Assembly (NCBI RefSeq): GCF_028283705.1
Contig: NZ_JAPWKD010000008.1
Span: forward strand, 124,001-188,000
Direction: 5' to 3'
Length of the DNA: 64,000 nucleotides
Origin: Pantoea sp.
GTDB taxonomy: Bacteria; Pseudomonadota; Gammaproteobacteria; Enterobacterales; Enterobacteriaceae
The notes beneath the pieces were generated by a model that had not been told where the DNA came from, ran no database searches, and saw only the letters and a program-made list of their open reading frames with translations. A program made the position numbers and the translations under genes. Within the stretch, counting starts at the first letter, position 1; the number at the start of each line of letters is the position of its first letter. Shown here piece after piece: positions 8,735 through 18,388 of the stretch.

Positions 8735-9577
8735 ATGGCAACAGCAAAACATCCCGTATGGTTTATTTCCGGCTGCTCCACCGGCTTTGGTCGTGAACTG
8801 GCACAGCAGGCGATTGCGCGCGGTTTCCACACCGTGGTGACGGCACGCGATCCGGGGAAAGTGCAGGATCTGGTTGAAGGGCACAGTAATGCGCTGGCGG
8901 TGGCGCTGGATGTTACGCAGCAGGCCAGTATTGATGCCGCGGTAGCCAAAGCGCTGGCGACGTTCGGCACCATTGATGTGCTGGTCAACAACGCCGGATA
9001 CGGTTATCAGAGTTCGGTAGAAGAGGGCGAGGATCAGGAAATTCGTGCCCAGTTTGATGCCAACGTGTTTGGTTTATTTGCTCTGACTCGCGCCATCCTG
9101 CCAGCGATGCGTCAGGCGCGCAGCGGGCACATTATCAATATCACCTCGGTGGCCGGATTTATGGGGTTTGCCAGCTCGGGTTATTACTCGGCCAGCAAAC
9201 ACGCGGTGGAGGGCTGGTCGGATTCACTGGCGCTGGAAACCGCCCCGCTGGGCATTCACGTCACCTGCGTCGAACCCGGCCCGTTCCGTACCGACTGGGC
9301 AGGGCGTTCACTGCATCAGACGCCGAGCAAGCTGCCGGAGTATGCCGAAACCGCCGCTGCGCGTATGAAAGCCACCTCCGAATATAGCGGCACCCAGGCG
9401 GGCGATCCGGCGCGCGCCGCCAGCGCGATGATTGCCATCACCGAAAACGCCACCCCACCGCGCCATCTGGTGATGGGGGCCTGGGGTTATGACGCGGTGA
9501 CCAATAAGCTGAAAGAACGGCTGGCGCAGGTCGAGGCATGGAAACAAACGTCGATTGATACGGATTTTCCGCAATAA
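8735..9577 (+). CDS. Short-chain dehydrogenase/reductase
   Basis: A 280-residue classical SDR. It shows the cofactor motif as SGCSTGFG near residue 12, NNAG near 91, the catalytic Ser in NITSVAG, and the catalytic YSASK. The segment CVEPGPFRTDWAG is typical of the SDR group often annotated as oxidoreductase or short-chain dehydrogenase/reductase. It probably uses NAD(P)(H) on a small alcohol or ketone; the substrate cannot be told from sequence. The ATG at 8735 is preceded by AGGAGAG. It is convergent with the GGDEF-EAL gene, with a REP pair between. Confidence 0.87.
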   Translation: MATAKHPVWFISGCSTGFGRELAQQAIARGFHTVVTARDPGKVQDLVEGHSNALAVALDVTQQASIDAAVAKALATFGTIDVLVNNAGYGYQSSVEEGEDQEIRAQFDANVFGLFALTRAILPAMRQARSGHIINITSVAGFMGFASSGYYSASKHAVEGWSDSLALETAPLGIHVTCVEPGPFRTDWAGRSLHQTPSKLPEYAETAAARMKATSEYSGTQAGDPARAASAMIAITENATPPRHLVMGAWGYDAVTNKLKERLAQVEAWKQTSIDTDFPQ

Positions 9578-9590
9578 TATTTAATATTTA

Positions 9591-9652
9591 GCGCGATAAA
9601 TCGCGCCACTACAAATATGTGCAAAGTACCGTAGCGGCGCGATTTATCGCGC
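9591..9652. repeat. GTAG-type REP inverted pair, copy 2
   Basis: Arms at 9591-9612 and 9631-9652. The left arm has one substitution (GCCACTAC in place of GCCGCTAC). It lies between the convergent SDR and GGDEF-EAL genes, so it could act as a bidirectional 3' hairpin. Confidence 0.88.
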
Positions 9653-9661
9653 AATTGAAAA

Positions 9662-11851
9662 TCACACCATCCTTTCAATTTCCTCGATCGGCACGGCCTG
9701 GCTGAACAGATAACCCTGCAACTGATTACAGCCGGCATCGGCCAGCGCGCTCATCTGGCCTTCGGTTTCCACCCCTTCGGCGGTGACCATTAACCCCATG
9801 GCGTGGCCGAGGCGTACCACCGATTCAATAATCGCGGCCGAATTCTGCGCCACCCCTAATGACTGCGTGAAGGAGCGGTCGATCTTGATTTTGTCCACCG
9901 GGAAGGTGCTGAGGTAATTCAGGCTGGAATAGCCGGTGCCGAAATCATCCAGTGCGATGCGGAAACCGGCATTGCGTAACGCGATGATGTTGTTGCGCGC
10001 CTCATGCTCATCCTCAATCAACACCCCTTCGGTAATCTCCAGCTCCATGTGCTGCGGATCGGCCCCTTCGGACTGGACAATTTCAATCATCCGCTCGACA
10101 AAGCCACTGGCGCGGAACTGCACCGGAGAAACGTTAACAGCGACGATCAGCTGCGGCATGCGTAGCGAGGTTTTGCAGGCTTCGCGCAGTACCCATTCGC
10201 CCAACGGGATGATCAAACCGGTTTCTTCTGCGATAGCAATAAACTCCCCGGGAGCGACCTCGCCGCGTGTGGGATGTTGCCAGCGTAACAGCGCCTCCAG
10301 GCCCACCACACGCTGGCCGCTGATCTCCATCAACGGCTGATACCACACCGCCAGACCGTCGTAATGCAGCAGCGCCTGGCGCAGATCGGCAGCGATTTGC
10401 TGGCGGGTGCGCAGCGATTCATCCATCGCCCGCTCAAACTGGCGATACTGACCGCGTCCGCCGTTTTTCGCTTCATACAACGCGATATCCGCTTTGCGCA
10501 TCAACTCCAGGCGATCCAGCCCATCTTTTGGTGCCAGTGCCAGACCGATACTGGCTCCAATCCAGGCTTCACTGCCGAACAAATGGTAAGGCTCACTCAA
10601 CGCACCGATGATGCGTTTCGCTACTGTCTGCACCTGGCCGATATTCTCCACATCCGGCATCACGATAATAAATTCATCTCCGCCGATGCGGCCAACGGTA
10701 TCGCTGGCGCGCACCAGACCGGTCAGCCGATGCCCGACTTCGATAATCAAATCATCGCCCGCGTGGTGGCCGTAGGTATCATTGATATTCTTAAAACGAT
10801 CGAGATCGATCAGCAACAACGCCACGCGGTGGTCATAGCGTGCCGCCATCGCCAGTGCCTGGCTGAGCCGGTCCTCCACCAGCGACCGGTTGGGCAGGCC
10901 GGTGAGCACATCATGAAACGCCAGATGCTGCGCCTGCGCTTCGCTGGCCCCCAGCCTGAGCAGGGATTGCGACAGATTCAGTGATGAGGTCCAGATACGT
11001 CGGACCATAAACAGACAGACCAGGGTAATCATCACCACCGAAAGCAGGGTGGACGGACCGATGGTGCGCAACATCTGCGCGCCGGGGCGGTCTGGCTCCC
11101 AGCTGATATAGCCCACCGGATCGCCTTGTTGCGAGTTCAGCAGATAGTGCGCCCGGTCATTGGGTTGCGGTGTGCTGCCGCTGAAATGCAACTGGCGCAG
11201 CTGGCTGCGCGTCGCCAGACGGTTCAGATAACCGTCATCGAGATATTTCACACTCACCAGCCGGTAGCGCCCAGCCAGACGGGAGTCACGGCTGATATCA
11301 CCCACCGCAACTGAGGCGGCGCGATCGCCTATACGCACAAAATCGGCGCGATCTGCGGAATGGTCACTGGTGTGCAGCAGCGTACTGTCGAGCATCGCCT
11401 GCACCTGCTGCCCCACCTGGCGATCCGGCACCTGCTGGCCATTACGCCACACCTCAACCAGCTGATTATCCTGCCCCAGGATCAGGACCAGCTCATGGTC
11501 GAACATTTCATACAGCCAGTTGCCGACATTCTCATCCAGCCAGCCCTGATCCGGCTGCGGCAAATCCAGCTGATTAGCCAGCGGTGCCCAGCGCGTCAGG
11601 CTGCGCAGCTGGCGCAAATGTTCCGTCAGACTTTGGTCAAACGAAGCCTCAATCATTCGTTGCTGCTGTTCCTGGGCTTCGTTATTGGTCAGACGGGTGC
11701 CCCAGAACAGGCCAGCACCGGCACCGGCAAAGGTCAGCACCAGAATCGCCACTAACGGCAGGATCACTTCACGCACAAAGTTGCGCCGAAAACCGTCTGA
11801 CAGTTTGATTGCATTAATCATTTTAAAGTTCGCGTAACAAGGAGGTGTCAT
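9662..11851 (-). CDS. Membrane GGDEF-EAL cyclic-di-GMP protein with periplasmic sensor
   Basis: A 729-residue inner-membrane protein. TM1 lies near residues 31-50, a roughly 210-residue CHASE4-like periplasmic sensor follows, TM2 is near 266-285, then GGDEF and EAL domains. The diguanylate cyclase signature GGDEF is intact (390-394), preceded at the correct distance by an RxxD inhibitory site (RASD, 381-384). The phosphodiesterase signature is intact (GLEALLRW, EAL 519-521), with the loop DDFGTGYSSLNYL downstream. Both activities are therefore possible and the net direction cannot be predicted. Start choice is uncertain: the ATG at 11851 lacks a clear ribosome binding site, and an in-frame ATG at 11821 would start just before TM1. 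Confidence 0.9.
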   Translation of the reverse strand: MTPPCYANFKMINAIKLSDGFRRNFVREVILPLVAILVLTFAGAGAGLFWGTRLTNNEAQEQQQRMIEASFDQSLTEHLRQLRSLTRWAPLANQLDLPQPDQGWLDENVGNWLYEMFDHELVLILGQDNQLVEVWRNGQQVPDRQVGQQVQAMLDSTLLHTSDHSADRADFVRIGDRAASVAVGDISRDSRLAGRYRLVSVKYLDDGYLNRLATRSQLRQLHFSGSTPQPNDRAHYLLNSQQGDPVGYISWEPDRPGAQMLRTIGPSTLLSVVMITLVCLFMVRRIWTSSLNLSQSLLRLGASEAQAQHLAFHDVLTGLPNRSLVEDRLSQALAMAARYDHRVALLLIDLDRFKNINDTYGHHAGDDLIIEVGHRLTGLVRASDTVGRIGGDEFIIVMPDVENIGQVQTVAKRIIGALSEPYHLFGSEAWIGASIGLALAPKDGLDRLELMRKADIALYEAKNGGRGQYRQFERAMDESLRTRQQIAADLRQALLHYDGLAVWYQPLMEISGQRVVGLEALLRWQHPTRGEVAPGEFIAIAEETGLIIPLGEWVLREACKTSLRMPQLIVAVNVSPVQFRASGFVERMIEIVQSEGADPQHMELEITEGVLIEDEHEARNNIIALRNAGFRIALDDFGTGYSSLNYLSTFPVDKIKIDRSFTQSLGVAQNSAAIIESVVRLGHAMGLMVTAEGVETEGQMSALADAGCNQLQGYLFSQAVPIEEIERMV

Positions 11852-12011
11852 GTTTTAACTTAGCAGAAGTCTGAAAAGCTGCATTGCACAAGGGTGGCGT
11901 AAATGGAGTGAAAATAACCGGTATTTTTTTGAGCAGCGTCACAAAGGCAACAGTTAAAAATTTTTTATTAAATTCCCGCCTGAATCACTCGCATCCTGCT
12001 GCCTTAAAGCA

Positions 12012-12051
12012 AATTCATCAGTGCGTCACTGAGCCGTCACGGAGTTGTCAT
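12012..12051 (+). promoter_or_regulatory. Tandem Pho box upstream of phnF
   Basis: Four 7-mers at exact 11-bp pitch: AATTCAT (12012), GCGTCAC (12023), CCGTCAC (12034) and TTGTCAT (12045). Each keeps the TCAT/TCAC end of the PhoB half-site consensus CTGTCAT. Two adjacent half-sites 11 bp apart make one Pho box, so this is a double box 77 bp before the phnF start. No strong -35 element is seen, as expected for PhoB-activated promoters; the -10 is weak. Confidence 0.75.
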
Positions 12052-12127
12052 TTGCCTGCGTCAAGGTAGTCGCCATCCCGCAGCGTCTCTGGCTGCGATT
12101 CCACAACCTTACGCGAGCGAGGTATTG

Positions 12128-12847
12128 ATGGTGATGGAGATATCCAGACATCCGACCACTGTGTACCAGGCGGTCGCCGCCCAACTGGAGCAGGCGCTAC
12201 AGGAACACTATCGCTGCGGCGATTACCTGCCTTCCGAACAACAGCTGGCGGCACATTACGAAGTCAATCGCCACACGCTGCGCCGTGCGGTAGATGAGCT
12301 GGTGAATAAAGGGCTGCTGCAACGGCGTCATGGCGTCGGCATCCTGGTGCTGATGCGTCCGTATGACTACCCACTGCATGCTCAGGCCCGTTTCACTCAG
12401 AACCTGCTGGAGCAGGGCAGCCATCCCACCAGCGAACGTCTGCTGGCGGTGCTGCGTCCAGCCAGTAGTGACGTCGCCAGCGCCCTCGGCATCAGGGAAG
12501 GGGACAGCGTTATTCACCTGCGTACCCTGCGTCGCGTTAATGGCGTACCGGTCTGCGTCATCAACCATTACCTGTCTGAGCTGAGCTGGTGGCCGGTGCT
12601 GCAACAGTTCCACAGCGGTTCGCTGCATGACTATTTACAGCAGCATGCCGGCCTGCAACTGACCCGCGCGCAGACCCGCATCAGCACCCGCCGTGCACAG
12701 GCCAAAGAGTGCCAGCAGCTGGAGATTGCTTTGCAGTCGCCGGTGCTGTGCGTACGCACCCTGAATAAAAACAGCGACGGCCAGGTAGCGGAATACTCCG
12801 TCAGCCTGACGCGTGGCGACATGATTGAACTGACCCTGGAGCACTAA
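12128..12847 (+). CDS. phnF: PhnF, GntR/UTRA-type regulator of phosphonate genes
   Basis: A 239-residue regulator of the HutC/GntR family (E. coli PhnF: 241). The N-terminal winged helix is visible as YLPSEQQLAAHYEVNRHTLR (recognition helix) and LLQRRHGVGILV; the UTRA ligand domain follows from about residue 85. The ATG at 12128 is chosen; a TTG at 12125 and an ATG at 12134 are in frame. It is the first gene of the phnF-N block, 77 bp after a tandem Pho box. Its stop overlaps the phnG ATG by one base. Family knowledge suggests repression relieved by a phosphonate pathway ligand. Confidence 0.9.
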   Translation: MVMEISRHPTTVYQAVAAQLEQALQEHYRCGDYLPSEQQLAAHYEVNRHTLRRAVDELVNKGLLQRRHGVGILVLMRPYDYPLHAQARFTQNLLEQGSHPTSERLLAVLRPASSDVASALGIREGDSVIHLRTLRRVNGVPVCVINHYLSELSWWPVLQQFHSGSLHDYLQQHAGLQLTRAQTRISTRRAQAKECQQLEIALQSPVLCVRTLNKNSDGQVAEYSVSLTRGDMIELTLEH

Positions 12848-13293
12848 TGAAACAACCTACGGCCCGTCAGCACTGGATGTCGGTGCTGGCTCACAGCGAA
12901 GCCAGCCAGCTTGACGCTCACTGGCAACCGCTCCGACTCAACCCGAGCTTTGAACGGGTGCGTCCGGCAGAAACCGGTCTGACCCGTTTGCAGGCGCGCA
13001 TGGGGGGCAGTGGCAAGCGCTTTGTGATGGGCGATGCCACGATGACGCGTGCAGTGGTGAAACTGCACGATGGCACCCTCGGGTTCAGCTATGTGCTGGG
13101 ACGCGATAAAGCCCATGCCGAGCGTTGCGCCTTGATCGATGCCTTATTACAGCAGCCGGAAACCCAGGCGCTGATCGAAGAAAAAATAATTGCCCCGCTG
13201 GCGGCCCTGCGTGAAGAGCAGCGTCAGCTGCGCGCACGCGAAATCGCCAGCTCCAAAGTGGATTTCTTTACGCTGGTTCGCGGAGATAACTGA
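12847..13293 (+). CDS. phnG: PhnG, C-P lyase core subunit
   Basis: A 148-residue subunit (E. coli: 150). PhnG with PhnH, PhnI and PhnJ forms the C-P lyase core; with PhnI and PhnL it transfers the phosphonate to the C1' of ribose from ATP, displacing adenine. Recognisable blocks are QARMGGSGKRFVMGDATMTRA and GFSYVLGRDKAHAERCALIDAL. It is coupled on both sides (TAATG with phnF, ATGA with phnH). Confidence 0.95.
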   Translation: MKQPTARQHWMSVLAHSEASQLDAHWQPLRLNPSFERVRPAETGLTRLQARMGGSGKRFVMGDATMTRAVVKLHDGTLGFSYVLGRDKAHAERCALIDALLQQPETQALIEEKIIAPLAALREEQRQLRAREIASSKVDFFTLVRGDN

Positions 13294-13868
13294 TGACATT
13301 ACTGGCAAGTTTTAACCATCCGGTGGCTGATGCGCAGCGCGCTTTCCGTCGCATTCTGAAAGCGATGAGTGAGCCGGGCGTGATGGTGGCATTGCCGCTG
13401 GCCCAGGGCTGGGGCGATCTGTCACCGGCGGCAACGGCGGTGCTGCTGACGCTGGTCGATCAGGAAAGCGCCCTGTGGCTGGATGAGAAGATTGATAACG
13501 AGATCCTGCGCAGCAACCTGCGTTTCCATACCGGCGTACCGATTGTCAGCGAGCGCGATGCTCCCTTTGCCCTGACCCATGCCAGCGCCAACCCTGATCC
13601 GGCGCACTTCGCTGCCGGTGACAACCTGTCACCAGAAAAAAGCACCACGCTGATTATTGAAGTGCCATCGCTGAACGGTGGCCTGACGCTGCGTCTGTCT
13701 GGTCCGGGCCTGCGTGAACCGCGTGCCATCGCCCCTCAGCTGCCTGCGGCGATTCTTCATTACCTGCGTGAGCGCCCGCATCCGTTCCCGCAGGGCGTCG
13801 ATCTGATTTTCACCTGTGGCGAAGCGATGATGGCGTTGCCGCGCACCACTGACGTGGAGGTGTGCTGA
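13293..13868 (+). CDS. phnH: PhnH, C-P lyase core subunit
   Basis: A 191-residue core subunit (E. coli: 194). It opens with the typical NHPVADAQRAFRRILKAMSEPG and ends with the conserved HPFPQGVDLIFTCG and PRTTDVEVC segment. PhnH forms the dimeric centre that bridges the PhnGIJ units and has a PLP-transferase-like fold without PLP. It overlaps phnG by four bases (ATGA) and phnI by one (TGATG). Confidence 0.95.
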   Translation: MTLLASFNHPVADAQRAFRRILKAMSEPGVMVALPLAQGWGDLSPAATAVLLTLVDQESALWLDEKIDNEILRSNLRFHTGVPIVSERDAPFALTHASANPDPAHFAAGDNLSPEKSTTLIIEVPSLNGGLTLRLSGPGLREPRAIAPQLPAAILHYLRERPHPFPQGVDLIFTCGEAMMALPRTTDVEVC

Positions 13869-14944
13869 TGTATGTGGCGGTGAAAGGGGGCGAAAAGGCG
13901 ATAGCCAGCGCCCATCAATTACAGGCCGATTTACGTCGTGGCGATCGTGCGTTGGCGGAGCTACAGTGTGACCAGCTGGCAGAGCAGCTGGGTCTGGCGG
14001 TGGATCGCGTGATGACCGAAGGCGGCATCTACGATCCGCAGCTGGCGGCGCTGGCGATCAAGCAGGCGAGCGGCGATTTAGTCGAAGCGATTTTCCTGCT
14101 GCGCGCCTATCGCACCACGTTGCCACGCCTGGCGGACAGCCTGGCGTTAGACACCGATGCGATGCGTATTGAGCGTCGTATTTCGGCAGTGTACAAAGAT
14201 CTGCCCGGTGGCCAGGTACTTGGCCCAACCTATGATTACAGCCACCGCCTGCTGGATTTTACCCTGCTGGCGAACGGTGAAACCCCGTCAGCCGCACGTG
14301 ACGACCAGGTGCTGCCGCAGCATTGCCCGCATATGTTCAGCATGATGACCGCCGAAGGGCTGGCCATGCGTGAGGAAGATGATGGCAGCGAGCCGTGCGA
14401 TATCACCCGTGAACCGCCATCTTTTCCGGCATCGCGCGCCGCGCGTCTGCAACAGCTGGTGCGCGGTGATGAAGGTTTTCTGCTGGCGCTGGGCTATTCG
14501 ACCCAGCGTGGTTATGGCCGCAACCACCCGTTCGCCGGTGAAATCCGTACTGGCTATCTCAGCGTCGCCATCTGCCCGGAAGAGCTGGGTTTCGAGATTG
14601 AGATTGGCGAAATCCTGCTGACCGAATGTGAGATGGTCAACGGCTTCGCCTCTCAGGACGATAACCCACCGCAATTTACCCGTGGTTACGGCCTGGTATT
14701 TGGCCGTACCGAGCGTAAAGCGATGGCGATGGCGCTGGTGGATCGCGCGCTGCAAACCCGCGAGTACCAGGAACGCATCACCAGCCCGGCGCAGGACGAA
14801 GAGTTTGTGCTGGCCCACGCCGACAACGTTGAAGCCGCGGGCTTTGTCTCGCACCTGAAGTTGCCGCACTACGTCGATTTCCAGGCGGAGCTGGAGCTGC
14901 TCAAGCGGCTGCGCCAACAGCATCAGGAGCAGAATGATGAGTGA
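13868..14944 (+). CDS. phnI: PhnI, C-P lyase core subunit (nucleosidase)
   Basis: A 358-residue subunit (E. coli: 354) that starts MYVAVKGGEKAIASAHQL. PhnI is the ATP/GTP nucleosidase component of the first C-P lyase step. Conserved stretches include QVLGPTYDYSHRLLDFTLLA, LALGYSTQRGYGRNHPF and CPEELGFEIEIGEILLTECE. The in-frame GTG at 13862 is rejected because the ATG at 13868 aligns with the family start and forms a TGATG junction with phnH. The 3' end overlaps phnJ by 8 bp. Confidence 0.95.
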   Translation: MYVAVKGGEKAIASAHQLQADLRRGDRALAELQCDQLAEQLGLAVDRVMTEGGIYDPQLAALAIKQASGDLVEAIFLLRAYRTTLPRLADSLALDTDAMRIERRISAVYKDLPGGQVLGPTYDYSHRLLDFTLLANGETPSAARDDQVLPQHCPHMFSMMTAEGLAMREEDDGSEPCDITREPPSFPASRAARLQQLVRGDEGFLLALGYSTQRGYGRNHPFAGEIRTGYLSVAICPEELGFEIEIGEILLTECEMVNGFASQDDNPPQFTRGYGLVFGRTERKAMAMALVDRALQTREYQERITSPAQDEEFVLAHADNVEAAGFVSHLKLPHYVDFQAELELLKRLRQQHQEQNDE

Positions 14945-15785
14945 ACTGAGCGGCTATAACAGCGGCTATCTGGATGAGCAAACCAAACGCACCATCCGCC
15001 GCGCCATCCTCAAAGCGGTCGCCATCCCGGGTTATCAGGTGCCGTTTGCCGGACGCGAAATGCCGATGCCCTATGGCTGGGGTACCGGCGGGATTCAGAT
15101 CACCGCCAGCATCATTGGCGATCAGGACGTGCTGAAGGTGATTGACCAGGGCGCAGACGATACTACCAACGCGGTGTCGATCCGTCGCTTCTTCCAGCGT
15201 GTCAGCGGTGCGGCCACCACGGAACGCACCGTGGATGCCACGCTGATCCAGACACGTCACCGCATTCCGGAGACGCCGCTGGAGGAAGATCAGGTGCTGA
15301 TTTTTCAGGTGCCGATCCCGGAACCGCTGCGTTTTATCGAGCCGCGTGAGACCGAAACCCGCACCATGCACGCGCTGGAAGAGTACGGCATCATGCAGGT
15401 GAAACTGTATGAAGACATCGCCCGCTACGGCCATATCGCCACCACCTACGCTTACCCGGTGAAGGTCAACGATCGCTATGTGATGGACCCCTCGCCGATC
15501 CCCAAATTCGACAACCCGAAGATGCATATGATGCCCGCGCTGCAATTGTTTGGTGCCGGGCGTGAGAAACGCATCTATGCGCTGCCGCCGTATACCAAAG
15601 TGGAAAGTCTCGACTTCGACGATCACCCATTCAGCGTACAACAGTGGGATCAACCTTGTGCGCTGTGCGGTTCACGTCACAGCTATCTCGATGAAGTGGT
15701 GATGGATGACGCCGGTACGCGCATGTTTGTTTGCTCCGATACCGATTTTTGCCACCAGCAGCAGGAACAACAGCATGCACAGTGA
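14937..15785 (+). CDS. phnJ: PhnJ, radical-SAM C-P lyase
   Basis: A 282-residue catalytic subunit that cleaves the carbon-phosphorus bond of 5-phosphoribosyl-1-phosphonate, releasing an alkane and the 1,2-cyclic phosphate. The iron-sulfur ligands appear as CALC followed by 21 residues and a third Cys (CX2CX21C), with a further Cys six residues on. From the ATG at 14937 these are Cys241, 244, 266 and 272, the same numbering as E. coli PhnJ. That start also has AGGAG seven bases upstream, against four for the ATG at 14934. It overlaps phnI by 8 bp and phnK by 11 bp. Confidence 0.97.
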   Translation: MSELSGYNSGYLDEQTKRTIRRAILKAVAIPGYQVPFAGREMPMPYGWGTGGIQITASIIGDQDVLKVIDQGADDTTNAVSIRRFFQRVSGAATTERTVDATLIQTRHRIPETPLEEDQVLIFQVPIPEPLRFIEPRETETRTMHALEEYGIMQVKLYEDIARYGHIATTYAYPVKVNDRYVMDPSPIPKFDNPKMHMMPALQLFGAGREKRIYALPPYTKVESLDFDDHPFSVQQWDQPCALCGSRHSYLDEVVMDDAGTRMFVCSDTDFCHQQQEQQHAQ

Positions 15786-16536
15786 ACAGCCGCTGCTTGC
15801 GGTCAATAACCTTACTCACCTTTACGCGCCTGGCAAAGGCTTTGAGGAGGTCAGCTTTGAACTTTATCCCGGCGAAGTGCTGGGGATCGTCGGCGAATCC
15901 GGCTCCGGCAAAACCACGCTGCTGCGCAGCCTGTCAGCGCGTTTAGCGCCGCAGCAGGGCAATATTATTTATCGCAATCAGGACCTGTATCAGCTGAGCG
16001 AGAGCGACCGACGTCGCCTGCTGCGCACCGAATGGGGCGTGGTCCATCAGCATCCGCTCGATGGCCTGCGTCCGCAGGTGACAGCGGGCGGCAATATCGG
16101 CGAGCGTTTGATGGCGGTCGGGCAGCGTCATTACGGCAATATCCGCGCCGAAGCGATGCGCTGGTTGCAGGATGTGGAGATCCCGGCTGGTCGCATCGAT
16201 GACCTGCCGACCACCTTCTCCGGCGGGATGCAGCAGCGTTTGCAGATTGCACGCAACCTCGTCACCCAGCCCTCGCTGGTGTTTATGGATGAACCCACTG
16301 GCGGGTTGGATGTGTCGGTGCAGGCGCGTCTGCTGGATTTACTGCGCACCCTGGTGCGCGAACTCAATCTGGCGGTGGTGATTGTCACCCACGATCTCGG
16401 TGTGGCACGCCTGCTGGCGCATCGTCTGCTGGTGATGAAACAGGGCAGGGTAGTGGAAAGCGGCCTCACCGATCGGGTGCTGGACGATCCGCATCATCCT
16501 TATACACAACTGCTGGTCTCTTCGGTGCTCAACTAA
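15775..16536 (+). CDS. phnK: PhnK, C-P lyase ABC-type ATPase
   Basis: A 253-residue ABC ATPase (E. coli: 252) that docks on the PhnGHIJ core rather than on a membrane permease. Walker A is GESGSGKTT near residue 42, the signature [15 protein letters not shown], Walker [13 protein letters not shown]. It is related to the oligopeptide (Opp/Dpp) ATPases, as seen in the tail PHHPYTQLL. The start at 15775 lies inside the 3' end of phnJ, an 11-bp overlap. Confidence 0.95.
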   Translation: MHSEQPLLAVNNLTHLYAPGKGFEEVSFELYPGEVLGIVGESGSGKTTLLRSLSARLAPQQGNIIYRNQDLYQLSESDRRRLLRTEWGVVHQHPLDGLRPQVTAGGNIGERLMAVGQRHYGNIRAEAMRWLQDVEIPAGRIDDLPTTFSGGMQQRLQIARNLVTQPSLVFMDEPTGGLDVSVQARLLDLLRTLVRELNLAVVIVTHDLGVARLLAHRLLVMKQGRVVESGLTDRVLDDPHHPYTQLLVSSVLN

Positions 16537-16550
16537 TGGCGGAGTCAACC

Positions 16551-17255
16551 ATGAATACGCAATTGCGCGTGGAGAAGCTGTGTAAGACCTTTGTGCTGCA
16601 CAACCAGAGCGGCGTGGCGCTGCCGGTGTTGCAGGACGCCAGTCTGGAAGTCAACACGGGCGAATGTGTGGTGCTGCATGGCCGCTCCGGTAGCGGCAAA
16701 TCAACGCTGTTGCGTGCGCTGTACGGCAACTACCAGGCCAACAGCGGCCATATCTGGCTGCAACATGCCGGGGAATGGATCGATATGGCGCAGGCACCGG
16801 CGCGCCAGATCCTTGCCATTCGCCGCAACACCATTGGCTGGGTCAGCCAGTTTCTGCGTGTCATCCCGCGCGTACCGACGCTGGAAATCGTGATGCAGCC
16901 GCTGCTGGAGCGTGGTGTGGAGCGCGCCTTCTGCGAGAAACGCGCCAAAGAGCTGCTGACACGCCTGAATGTGCCACAACGCCTGTGGTCACTGGCTCCG
17001 TCAACTTTCTCCGGCGGTGAGCAGCAGCGCGTCAATATCGCGCGTGGTTTTATCGCTGATTATCCGGTGCTGCTGCTGGATGAACCGACCGCTTCCCTCG
17101 ACAGCGCCAACAGCGCGGCGGTGGTGGAACTGATTGAACAGGCGCGCGCCCGGGGTGCGGCCATCGTAGGTATTTTTCATGACGAAGCGGTGCGCAGTCG
17201 CGTGGCCGATCGCCTGCACGTCATGCAGCCGGTACAAACAGGAGCAGAAGCATGA
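16551..17255 (+). CDS. phnL: PhnL, C-P lyase ABC-type ATPase
   Basis: A 234-residue ATPase (E. coli: 226) with Walker [10 protein letters not shown], signature [15 protein letters not shown] and Walker [12 protein letters not shown]. PhnL joins PhnG and PhnI in forming the ribosyl phosphonate from MgATP and can stack with PhnK on the core complex. Start 16551 ([10 protein letters not shown]) is preferred because GGAG sits six bases upstream. An ATG at 16536 overlapping the phnK stop would add five residues. The 3' end overlaps phnM by four bases. Confidence 0.94.
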   Translation: MNTQLRVEKLCKTFVLHNQSGVALPVLQDASLEVNTGECVVLHGRSGSGKSTLLRALYGNYQANSGHIWLQHAGEWIDMAQAPARQILAIRRNTIGWVSQFLRVIPRVPTLEIVMQPLLERGVERAFCEKRAKELLTRLNVPQRLWSLAPSTFSGGEQQRVNIARGFIADYPVLLLDEPTASLDSANSAAVVELIEQARARGAAIVGIFHDEAVRSRVADRLHVMQPVQTGAEA

Positions 17256-18388
17256 TCGTCAATAACGTCCGACTGGTGCTGGAAAATGAAGTGGTGGCCG
17301 GATCGCTGGAGATCCGCGAGGGGCGTATCGCCAGCTTTAGCGACAGCAACAGCCAGCAACCTGGCGCGCTGGATGGCGAACAGGCGTATCTGCTGCCTGG
17401 GCTGGTGGAGCTGCATACCGACAACCTGGATAAATTCTTCACTCCGCGTCCGAAAGTGGACTGGCCTGCCCATTCGGCCATGAGCAGCCATGATGCGCTG
17501 ATGGTTGCCAGCGGCATTACCACGGTGCTGGATGCGATTGGCGTGGGTGATGTGCGTGACGGCGGTCATCGCCTCGATAACCTCAACAAGATGATCGACG
17601 CCATCCGCGACAGCAATCGCAAAGGGTTGAACCGCGTCGATCACCAGCTGCATCTGCGCTGTGAACTGCCTTATCACACCACGCTGACGCTGTTTGAAGC
17701 GCTGGTAAGCACGCCGGAACTGTCGCTGGTGTCGCTGATGGATCACTCGCCAGGCCAGCGTCAGTACGCCTCCCTGGAGAAGTACCGCGATTATTATCAG
17801 GGCAAATATCAGCTCAATGACGCACAAATGGACGAGTTTGAACGCGAACAGCTGGCGCTGGCGGCCGAATGGTCACAGCCGAACCGCAACGCCATTGCGG
17901 CGATGTGCCGGGCGCGTGGTATTCCGATTGCCAGCCACGATGATGCCACGGCGGCGCACGTGGCCGAATCTCACGACGTCGGCAGTGCGATTGCCGAATT
18001 CCCCACCACGCTGGAAGCCGCTGCCGCTTCACGTGCCTGTGGAATGCAGGTGCTGATGGGCGCGCCCAATATTGTGCGCGGCGGTTCGCACTCCGGCAAT
18101 GTGGCAGCCTGGGAGCTGGCGAGTGCCGGTCTGCTGGATATTCTCTCCTCGGATTACTACCCAGCCAGCCTGCTGGATGCGGTGTTCCGCCTAACGGCGG
18201 ATGAACGCAACACGCTGGAACTGCCGCAGGCGGTGGCGCTGGTGACACGTAATCCGGCGCGGGCCATCGGTTTGCAGGATCGCGGCACCATCGCCGAAGG
18301 ACTGCGTGCTGACCTGGTACTGGCGCACACCGATCACGGTCATCCGCATATTCGTCATGTATGGTCGCAGGGCAGGCTGGTGTTCTGA
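17252..18388 (+). CDS. phnM: PhnM, ribosyl triphosphonate diphosphatase
   Basis: A 378-residue amidohydrolase-superfamily enzyme, the same length as E. coli PhnM. It releases pyrophosphate from alpha-D-ribose 1-methylphosphonate 5-triphosphate to give the substrate of PhnJ. Metal-site signatures are [14 protein letters not shown] near residue 50, [16 protein letters not shown] and the terminal [16 protein letters not shown] overlap with phnL and TGATG junction with phnN. Confidence 0.96.
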   Translation: MIVNNVRLVLENEVVAGSLEIREGRIASFSDSNSQQPGALDGEQAYLLPGLVELHTDNLDKFFTPRPKVDWPAHSAMSSHDALMVASGITTVLDAIGVGDVRDGGHRLDNLNKMIDAIRDSNRKGLNRVDHQLHLRCELPYHTTLTLFEALVSTPELSLVSLMDHSPGQRQYASLEKYRDYYQGKYQLNDAQMDEFEREQLALAAEWSQPNRNAIAAMCRARGIPIASHDDATAAHVAESHDVGSAIAEFPTTLEAAAASRACGMQVLMGAPNIVRGGSHSGNVAAWELASAGLLDILSSDYYPASLLDAVFRLTADERNTLELPQAVALVTRNPARAIGLQDRGTIAEGLRADLVLAHTDHGHPHIRHVWSQGRLVF

